From Brachionus koreanus (Eukaryota; Rotifera; Eurotatoria; Ploima; Brachionidae): DNA of 19,831 nucleotides. Below the pieces are notes generated by a model that did not search any database, was not told where the DNA came from, and saw only the letters and a list, made by a program, of their open reading frames with translations. Position numbers and translations under genes: made by a program. The stretch is taken from assembly GCA_016987375.1 (NCBI GenBank), contig PJRA01000034.1:248662-268492 (forward strand), given 5' to 3'. Shown here in pieces: positions 1 to 8,417 of the stretch (the stretch's first letter is position 1; every line of letters starts with the position of its first letter).

Positions 1-684
1 AATTGGTTATTAAAAATTTGTTTGACAAAGAATATTTTATGCTTATAGTAAATTTGTTTAATTGACTCCAATTTTAATGCTTTGTTCAAAGGTTTTGTTT
101 TTGTAAATTTACTGAGTCCTATAAATCGTTTTATTAAAATATTTTGCCGTATATCAAATTCCTTTAAATTCTTTTCATTAATGATGATATTATCTAAATG
201 ATATCTAAAGATTGATTGACAGAACTGTTAATATTAATTAAATGTTTTTACTCTTTTTTTATGTTTTTCTCTACCTCACACATAAATTTTAGCTTTAACA
301 ATTACAAATGACGTGTCTCAAATATGCATCTCTTATAGAGATAAAATACTATAAGATGTACATATTTGAGACATTTGGATTAAATTGAAGCTACTATTAC
401 ATATTCTAAATGCGCTTTTACAAATAAAACAAAATTTGATCTAAGTTCTGTGAAATTTAGTTCAATAGAACAGAATTAAATTTTAAGAAAAAAAAGCTTT
501 TTCAAGAACCAAAGAGAGCAATAAATTTATTTTATTGACTTAATTAAAAAATAAGGAAAAATAAAAAAAATCAAACCCATCGAAGTTAAAACTTCTGTGA
601 AGCTCTATTTATTCAATATGAATATTTTTTAGTCTCTTCAAGTCTGAATTTTTTTAGCAAGACTTTTTGAAGCTTCTTTTCGAT
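1..684. other. Gene-free AT-rich left flank with one strong hairpin
   Basis: I see no open frame with coding character and no splice-site pattern on either strand. The only structured element is the near-perfect inverted repeat at 314-373, listed separately. The rest is A/T-rich simple sequence. Confidence 0.6.
314..373. repeat. 25-bp inverted repeat with 10-bp loop (hairpin)
   Basis: Left arm 314-338 begins tgtctcaaatatg and ends cttatag. Right arm 349-373 reads ctataag to catatttgagaca on the same strand. The arms pair almost fully, with a small offset in the middle (catctc against tacatc), around a loop at 339-348. No gene or transposase lies nearby. It could be a small foldback or MITE-type element, or a transcribed hairpin. 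Confidence 0.75.
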
Positions 685-697
685 TGATAAATTAATT

Positions 698-984
698 TTT
701 TTTCTTGACCCTATTCTATCCTAGTGTATAATGGGGAGGTCGCTCATCTCCTTTCCAAGTACCTTTTTGAGCAAAAACTCCGGCTACTGCATCGAGTTGA
801 TCATCTACACTGCAAATTCTATCCAGTCGAAATCGATCCCCTATTTTTTTGATGAAAGGGGTTTAAAACATGCACCCCATAATGCAGAAATATTTTGAAG
901 ATTTTTTCCACCCTCAACGGGTTTTGAACCCTCGATTCTCTACTTGCATGACTAACACATAAACTGTTCGGCTATACGGGCTGA
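698..984 (-). mobile_element. tRNA-derived SINE, apparently full length, with target-site duplication
   Basis: Read on the minus strand, the element starts at about 984 with gcccgtatagccgaacag. This holds an A-box-like stretch (964-976). A B-box-like ggttcaaaacc follows at 930-920. The spacing resembles a tRNA gene's internal RNA polymerase III promoter. A non-tRNA body of roughly 200 bp follows, then the tail aggatagaatagggtcaag and an A-rich end. The flanks carry a 13-bp direct repeat with one mismatch, tgataaattaatt at 685-697 and tgataaatcaatt at 985-997, as expected for insertion by target-primed reverse transcription. The last 24 bp recur at 13163-13186 with one mismatch, which shows that this is a dispersed family. 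The source tRNA is not identified. Confidence 0.82.
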
Positions 985-997
985 TGATAAATCAATT

Positions 998-1976
<979 letters not shown>

Positions 1977-2375
1977 AAGGAAATTTTTTTACTAAAGTAG
2001 TAGAAAAATTCTTCTATTAAAATATTTCGTTTTAAATTTTGAATTGCTCGTTAAATGCATAAGAAATTATTGAAGTTATTAGATGAAAAACAAAAATAAT
2101 AATTAAAGAATTGACTATTTTGGCTTTTGAAGGTATTTTGAAAATAAGTAAAATAAATAAAGAAATACGAGAAACAGAAAAAGAATAACATGGAAATGAT
2201 TTTTAAAGGTCAGATAAAATTTTGTATTAATAATCAGCAGCTACATAGAGGAGTAGAATTCGTAACAAATCTAGAATCAAAGTCTCTATGGTACAGATTA
2301 ATCTGTGATCAATTTTACTAATTTTTAAATTATTTTCTGATTAAATTTAATAGAATAATGATTCGGAGGAGGTTT

Positions 2376-2875
2376 TGGGAGGGAGGAAGTTTTAGAATGT
2401 ATCTAATGGCAGTATTTTGAATTACTTGTAACTTTAGGAAGCCTGATTCTGAAAAAGAGTTAATACATGGAAAATTATAGTCTAGAATAGAGCCAATAAG
2501 TATCTTGTTAAGATAAGATAGTATGTCTGAGCTTCCAATTTTTTGAAAACAAAATTTTTACAATATTGAGTCTATTCATGCATTTAGCCTTTATTTCTTT
2601 TATTTGATTATCAAAGCAAAGATTTTCATCAAAGTAAATTCCCAGATATTTTTTGTCATATAACTGAAGCCTAAAGTAATTATTAAATCTAAATCTTACT
2701 CTAAGCGAAAATTTAGAAGCTACATTTGGACAAATTTTCATTTTTCATTTGCATAGCCATAACCATGGCTCTATTTCTTTTAGATAATTATTTATTTCAC
2801 TTTCAATTCTTCCTGTTTTTTATTTAAATATAAAGAAAATAATCAACTCGTCAGCAAATAGGAGTAATAGTGAGT
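2376..2875 (-). mobile_element. Decayed non-LTR retrotransposon (LINE) reverse-transcriptase fragment
   Basis: On the minus strand one frame reads through SLLLLFADELIIF at about 2873-2835. FADE sits where LINE reverse transcriptases carry the catalytic F/Y-A-D-D of motif C. It continues in the same frame to YLGIYFDENLCF near 2645 and RLNIVKILF. This is the usual downstream order in Jockey/CR1-type RTs: the KYLG.. block, then H/Q-I..I..K...RLN. Two in-frame stops lie between FADE and YLGI, and more lie below 2508, so it is not functional. The second catalytic Asp is Glu. No 5' ORF, endonuclease domain or intact 3' end is visible. The clade call is tentative. Confidence 0.78.
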
Positions 2876-2959
2876 TTTTTGTTCATTACTAAAAAATAAG
2901 CCATAAAACATTTTTTGCTGTTATTTCCTAATTTTCATCAGATCAATATTTTATTTATT

Positions 2960-3423
2960 TAAAATATGGTTCGACAAAGCCTTGGCCGGTTGGAATGGAA
3001 ACTTAGTCACATGAAAAATATTTTTGATAAACAAAATATAGTTGAAACAAAATGTTAAATTAGATTAAAAATTATTGTGAATTTGTTAAAAAGGAAAAAA
3101 GACTAGTTGAACAAATAAGCATAAAATTTGTACGAAAGACATTGTGAAAAAAATTTAAGCTAAAAAATAATTTTAGACTTGATTTATAACATTTACAATA
3201 ATATTATGCATATTGATTTGGGACTGAGGCCACCTTAAGGAACAAGTCAATTGGTGAGGTGAGTCTACCTTGGTCTATTTTGCTTTAATTTGATTAATAT
3301 AAGGCCACACATTCTTTAGTCTTTGTCATCTGGCTCAAAATTATTTTTTTCTCAAATAGCATTTAATCTGTATAAATAAAAATTTTGTTGTAAATAAATT
3401 GATTTAATATACATTGATTAAAG
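2960..3423. other. Region upstream of the unknown Ser/Asn-rich gene
   Basis: No exon is firmly supported. A good donor-like GTGAGT follows ggtgag at about 3257, but the upstream frames stop close by and do not splice in phase to the exon at 3424. A TATAAATA lies at 3371-3378. It could be a promoter for a transcript starting near 3400, but no in-frame ATG follows before 3627. Confidence 0.35.
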
Positions 3424-6400
3424 ACTTGACTGTGGAGATTTTGCCAGAGCTCAACGTCTGAATTACAGCAATGTGTCACAAGATGAAAACAATGAAAAAA
3501 AGACTCATGGAACCAACAAGGAGTTGAATTCTAATGAACCAAGAGCATCAACTGGTAGGATAAAAAATTAATGGAAATAAAAATGTTTTATTTCATTGAA
3601 ATAAAGGCTTTTTAGAAGAGTTAAGAATGAAACAGGAACAGCGTAGTCAACAAAGCTCTTCAGTCGAATCGTCATCGACCTACATGCGGTCAAGCATAGC
3701 GCACAGATCAGGCAGTCATAGCAGAATAACCGAAAACTCCAGACGAACTGGTGATCACATGTCCAGAAATAGCACTCCGAATCATAAACGATCCCATGCT
3801 GAAAACAAACCTGCACAGTGCATACGCAGTCTTTCTCACACAGGCGCTAGAAATCAAAGCGAAACAAAGCCTGTTTCGAACGGATCTTACACTGAAGAGT
3901 TTTTTGGTGGACATGGATCGGTTCGAAGTTTAGTTCAATCATACGAAGAACAATCGGCTAAGAATGAAGCTGATCCTAGGATTGAAAAAATTCGCCTTGA
4001 AAGACTTAACGAAATAAAGAGCTTGAAAAAACAATTCGATCAAGAACAAGCAAATTATCAACTTCAAAAAGAATTGTCGACTATTTCGGAACGAACCGAG
4101 CACACAAACAATAGTGTTAACTTGGCCAACACAATTGACTCACCGACCGGCGTTCAAATAAACACCAATTCTAAATCAGCCAACACTGTCACAAATGCAG
4201 TAAGACAAATTAATGACAAGTTTTTGGACTCGTCTACTGGAGCCAGTGGGGACATTTGTTCTGTGACTAATCGAAATGCAAGCGCTCTTAATTCATCTAC
4301 ACCGATTCAAACAAACAATTTGAGTCAAACATCCACCAAGCTTACAAATAAATCTACCATTGAGGCCATTCAAAATTTAAGACTTGAACGAACTGAAATT
4401 CAAATGCCAATTTATTTCCAAAGCCAAAGCCAAAGTAATAATAGTGATAGTGAGAACGATGACGATGAATTAATTAAAACAGGTGCCAGACTTGAAAGCA
4501 AAAAAACGCCTGATCCCACTAATCGAACTAAGAGCAATCAATCAAGTCAAGAAGATTATTTATCCAATACTCAGGTAAAAATAGAATTTGTTTGTAAGAT
4601 GAATTCATGAGAATTATGAAAAAATAACAAGAGACAATTTAACAGTCTATATTAATTGTTTTCAAATACTTGTTATCTTAATCTGCTCAAACTTATATTT
4701 TTTTTTACTTTTAAAAAAACATCAGCAAAAAATGAATAATAATCATCGTAATTGTAATATTAATCCATTTATTAGACTTTCTATTGTAGCATGACTTTTG
4801 GTGTCTTTTTTCTTTTTCAACATTTAAATTAGATGCAAGTGGTATGTGTTGAAGAAAGATCAACAACTAGCTATAAACGAGCATATCAAATTATGGGTGT
4901 ATTTTGTGGGTCATGTGATCACTTGTCTTCGAAAATAAATAATTATAAAAATTTTATGAACAGAATTTTTATTTTTGTGATCAAAATGAAAATTATAAGA
5001 TTACATAATCGATTTAAAATTAAAAAAAAATCCAAATTTTGTCTAAATTAAACCTTTAAATTAATATTTTTTAGTCGTATGAAGTTTTACTCACCTTTGA
5101 TTCTTCATAATTTTACAAAAATTTTTATCCATTTCATATTTTAGGCTTAAATTTCAAAATGGTGAAATATTTAAAAAAAATTTTTTGAAACTTTAGACAT
5201 ACTGTTTTATTGTAGACTTTTTATATGTGACCAAATAATTTTAATTTCTGATCTCATAATGCTTGATCATACATGTTCACAAAATCAAAAATTATTGCTT
5301 GATCACATAACCCAAAAGACCCCAAATTGTTTAGTACAAAAATCAAAAGCTTACATATAACTAATAGTCTTTATTAACTTGTCCGAAAATGAAGCACAAA
5401 GCAGCGTTCAATCTTACTCACTAATAGGTATATTAGCAAGACAGCTTAAAGTAATCATGTTACTCATTTCATTTTATCTATTAATATTTTTATATCATTT
5501 GCTTTTTAAATTAAACTTATAAAATTTTATTTTTATTTGATTCTATTTTTATAATAAATTTTTATTTTTTTAATCTGAATGAGCATTAGCTTTGTACCGA
5601 ATACAAATAAAGTAATCTGGTAATTAAAAAAGAAATTATAAGATGTAGCATTTGACAAGAGTTAGATTAAAGCAGAGCATGTACTCCTACAATACAGAAT
5701 AATTGTGTATTTGGTATAAACGAAACAATTGATTGATCAAAATTTTTTGAAAAAAAAATAGCTTAAAAAATCGGGATAAAAAGAAAATTGTTCCACAGTA
5801 CATTGAGTATTCAGTTCTCAACCATTTATTCATTCTTTATTTATTTATTACTTAAATTACATTTTAAAAAAACTAAATTGATTTATAAAGCCAGATGGCC
5901 AGAACAACATTCTTAGAATAAGACTAAATTTAAAAATGTAATAAGGACAATTATTTTAAACAAAAATTTATCTTTAATAAGTCATTTAATATTTTATAAA
6001 AACCAAAAAAAAACGATTGTTTTAATTTTTATTTATTTGTTTCAGACTTATTTTATGTCACAAGTTTTAAGTCAAGTCAAGCCAATGACTAATTTTTTGT
6101 GACATGGACTTAAAACTGTGACTAATAGTCTGATTTAATAAAGTTTAATCTGCAACGAGGTAATGCTCCTTTAGAATAAAATAATACGGAATGGAAAAAA
6201 AGTCAAAAAATTTCTACACAAAAGAAATTCAAAAAAAAAAATTTTTTCTTAATTTTAATAATTTTCTTAATAATTTATTTGATTTGGGAGGAAACAAACT
6301 AAATTGAATCAATTAAACTATTGAAGCAACAATTCATAATATATTATTTATTTGTTTTGTGTACCTAGCTAATGCCCATTCATAATAACAATAAAAAAAT

Positions 6401-7512
6401 AATTAAAAATAAAAAAAAATGCTATGTTAAAAAAGAAAAGTTAACTCTTCTACCATGTCATTATAATTCAACATGGGTCTAATACTTGCAAATTTCTTCA
6501 TTCCTAAGTAATCTTTTAATATCTTTTTTAGTTCTATGGATAAACTAGTTAAATTGGTCAAATTATTTAAAAAATTACAAAAATTCTCAAAATGATTGAA
6601 TAATGCTTTAGATGTAGTAATAGTAGTTACTGTGGTAAAGTGCTCTATACCAGCGCAAAATTTGCGATTAGTCATTAAGGCTATTGCAATCCTCATGGTT
6701 TTCCTTGAAACTATTTCATGTCCTTGCTGATATTGCTTTCTTGGGTAACTTGTTCCATGATTCAACAACTCGGTTTGTTAAGAATTGCTACTTTTTGATG
6801 CTTTTGTATTTATTCATTACATACTCTAGTTTGACTAGCACACACTCAATTTCTTGTTTTCAGACAATCTGAATAGCGCTAATTTAGCAATAAGTTTTCA
6901 AGCCATTCATACATCACCTACATTCTGACTGTATTAACTGTGGCCGGTGAGTGCACAACACTAAAAACTTCTCAAAAACAGAAAAACAAAAACAATAAAA
7001 TTATTTTACTAATTTTTTATTTAAATTTAAAATTTTTGAAGGCTTGTGAGGTTACTTCAATGGAATACAGTGAAAATTTATATCTAACTGATTTTGATCG
7101 GTTAAACAGCAACACGCCACAGTCGAGTTTGCCTCGACCAACATTGACCTACAATACTACAAGGTTCAAATTAGATGGTGGGACATGTGTAGACGAGAAC
7201 GAGTCAAGCACGTCCTCTATAGCTGCAGCAGATAGTGTATCCTCACTGGAAGAGAACAACGGTGCTCCTATCACAGAAAACACCATCTATAAAACTACCA
7301 AACAAGGAAATGTTCGACTTGACAAACACGTCATTGACACTAGTAAATTTGCCGGCTATCAGTACCAATTAGAGACCAAGTCAAATCCATCTAATAAATA
7401 TCATATTAAAGGATTATTAACTAATCAGCAAACTGGTCATTCACTAGTTGTACAAAATACTAGAATAAAAGCGCCTAGTATGTCAACTAAAGTCGTTATT
7501 GACAAATTATAA
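3424..7512 (+). CDS. Unrecognised Ser/Asn/Thr-rich, mostly disordered protein, three visible exons, 5' end unresolved
   Basis: Proposed exons are 3424-3554, 3616-4574 and 7042-7512 (or from 7051). The first intron (3555-3615, 61 nt, GTAGGA...TTTTTAG) joins g|aa in phase. The second (4575-7041, 2467 nt) starts CAG|GTAAAA and ends TTTTGAAG, both in phase 0, so the frame runs unbroken for about 519 codons to a stop at 7510-7512. The protein is rich in Ser, Asn, Thr, Gln and charged residues. It has a short Arg/Lys/Glu helix likely to form a coiled coil (around RIEKIRLERLNEIKSLKK), an acidic patch (SENDDDEL), and no signal peptide, membrane segment or domain I can name. The C-terminal exon ends in a more ordered-looking part (KFAGYQYQLE ... 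VVIDKL). The in-frame sequence before 3627 lacks an ATG, so either further 5' exons exist or translation starts at the Met of MKQEQ. A poly(A) signal follows at 7703-7708. Joining the last exon to the first two is inferred from phase and composition only. Confidence 0.6.
4887..5329. repeat. Imperfect inverted repeat pair, possible old MITE
   Basis: Left arm 4887-4921 includes ggtcatgtgatca. Right arm 5300-5329 includes tgatcacataaccc, its near reverse complement, and the similarity continues outward through a gggt/accc-rich part for about 30-35 bp with several mismatches. The interior is AT-rich with no transposase frame. This could be a degraded non-autonomous DNA element or chance in an AT-rich intron. 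Confidence 0.4.
6043..6132. mobile_element. Foldback (hairpin) element of about 90 bp
   Basis: The left arm, 6043-6080, starts cagact and contains gtcacaagttttaagtc. The right arm, 6097-6132, contains gacttaaaactgtgac and ends agtctg. The arms pair over about 35 bp with a few gaps. A left-arm-like sequence recurs at 16541-16583 (cagac ... gtcacaggtcttaagtcaag), which suggests a dispersed family and not a private hairpin. Confidence 0.6.
6680..6800 (-). mobile_element. LINE 3' remnant: C-terminal end of a non-LTR RT ORF
   Basis: Reading the minus strand from 6784, one frame gives FLTNRVVESWNKLP, then KKAISA, then a stop, then NSFKEN. This is the signature C-terminal block of CR1/Jockey-like LINE proteins (F..RVV..WN.LP..V..A....FK..L). 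The stop in the middle and the lack of an open frame on either side show that it is dead. It lies antisense in the intron of the unknown gene. Confidence 0.78.
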
Positions 7513-7702
7513 TTGTTATTTAATTAAATGTTAAATCTATCCGATTTTGAGTCTTATCGCTTTTTGAGCGAAGGGCAAAAAATCAAATGCCCATCAAATT
7601 TTAAAATCGAATTACTAGTTACAATTATCTTCTTTTTTTTTTCTTTTTCTTCCATTTTTTTTTCTCTTTAAAAACTCTTAGTTTTGTCCTTAACCATTTG
7701 TT

Positions 7703-7708
7703 AATAAA
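7703..7708 (+). other. Poly(A) signal of the unknown gene
   Basis: AATAAA lies about 190 nt after the stop at 7512. A second AATAAA at 7835-7840 is an alternative. Convergent transcription from the cystatin gene ends nearby. Confidence 0.55.
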
Positions 7709-7938
7709 ATATAAATTATTTGATAAATTAATTAATCTAATTAATTAACAATATATTCACTGTCACTTGAGTGTAACAAAAATATACATAATTTTTGTCA
7801 TTTAACATTTAATTTTTTTGTGCTCAAAATTTTTAATAAAAACTTTTATTATCACGGATTTTTTTTCTTCTTGGACAGATAATTCGACAATGAGACTCAA
7901 ACATATAAATATAAAAATTTTCGTTTTTAATAGATAGC

Positions 7939-7944
7939 TTTATT
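7939..7944 (-). other. Poly(A) signal of the cystatin gene
   Basis: On the minus strand AATAAA (TTTATT on plus) lies 7 nt after the TAA at 7953-7951, giving a very short 3' UTR. Confidence 0.75.
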
Positions 7945-7950
7945 TAAAAT

Positions 7951-8370
7951 TTATGGAAAATATGGATTGGCACCACATTGAGGAGTGCCGACAATTTGTC
8001 TGGTATTTGTCCACGGTTGGTCAAACACGGTCAAGTCACATGATCTGAACTAAAAAGACAGAAAGTTTTTAATGATGACATTTTTTTTTGTCTTTTAGGT
8101 AAAGCTTACAAAATATTGATTTTCTGGAGTTTGGATTAGAAGATCAATGGTGAATTTGTAGTTAATGCCGTTAACCACTTGAGTCATCAAATTTCTTACT
8201 GTCATAAGATTGTGGTCGCCAAGAACATCGGTATAAGAGGACATTTGACCGGCTGTCCATCTGGCTACTGTCATAAATTCATCGGTCATAGTAGCTGGTT
8301 GATAACCACCGACTGTAAAACAGTTGCTGGCTACGAATAAACTTAGACAAATGGCTAATACTTTAAACAT
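7951..8370 (-). CDS. Secreted cystatin (cysteine protease inhibitor), two exons
   Basis: Exon 1 is 8370-8110 and exon 2 is 8049-7951. The 60-nt intron (8109-8050) runs GTAAGC to TTTTAG in phase 0 and gives 119 aa. An N-terminal hydrophobic signal peptide (MFKVLAICLSLFVASNC) is followed by the family features in order: a GG pair (21-22) near the mature N terminus, the first hairpin loop QVVNG (64-68, matching QxVxG), and the second loop PW (99-100). In known cystatins these three parts form the wedge that enters the active cleft of papain-like proteases. C91 and C112 sit where the second disulfide of type-2 cystatins lies. The first disulfide pair has no counterpart, because the loop between QVVNG and PW is short. 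A target among cathepsins, for digestion or defence, is inferred. A TATA box lies 41 nt upstream of the ATG. Confidence 0.93.
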
Positions 8371-8410
8371 TTTGATTATTTTTTAGTAAAGAATCTAAAA
8401 TTTGGATTCT

Positions 8411-8417
8411 TTTTATA
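8411..8417 (-). promoter_or_regulatory. TATA box of the cystatin gene
   Basis: TATAAAA on the minus strand, 41-47 nt upstream of the cystatin ATG at 8370. This predicts a start site near 8385 and a 5' UTR of about 15 nt. Confidence 0.7.

Larger units (their letters stand above)
4575..7041 (+). other. Long intron of the unknown gene, containing repeat debris
   Basis: This 2467-nt stretch separates two exons that splice in phase. It contains an imperfect inverted repeat (4887-4921 with 5300-5329), a foldback element (6043-6132) and an antisense LINE 3' remnant (6680-6800). Short open frames inside it, such as 4833-5051 on the plus strand, have no coding character I can support. Confidence 0.5.

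Noticed and set aside
2508..2741. 77-codon minus-strand open frame as a gene
   Set aside because: It is part of the dead LINE reverse transcriptase; the frame continues upstream past stops to FADE.
3240..3262. Possible first exon ending at GGTGAG|GTGAGT
   Set aside because: The donor is good, but upstream frames stop nearby and none joins the exon at 3424 in phase.
3708..3933. Open frames on both strands overlapping the large exon at 3616-4574
   Set aside because: They are shadows of the long plus-strand exon, which has matching splice phases on both sides.
4833..5051. 72-codon plus-strand open frame, and a possible 9-nt microexon at 4833-4841
   Set aside because: It lies in an intron. The microexon (ATTAG|ATGCAAGTG|GTATGTG) has plausible borders and keeps phase, but 9 nt is no evidence without transcripts.
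6427..6768. 113-codon minus-strand open frame
   Set aside because: It overlaps the LINE tail in a different frame from the recognisable FLTNRVVESWNKLP reading and has no family features. It is most likely a by-product of the remnant.
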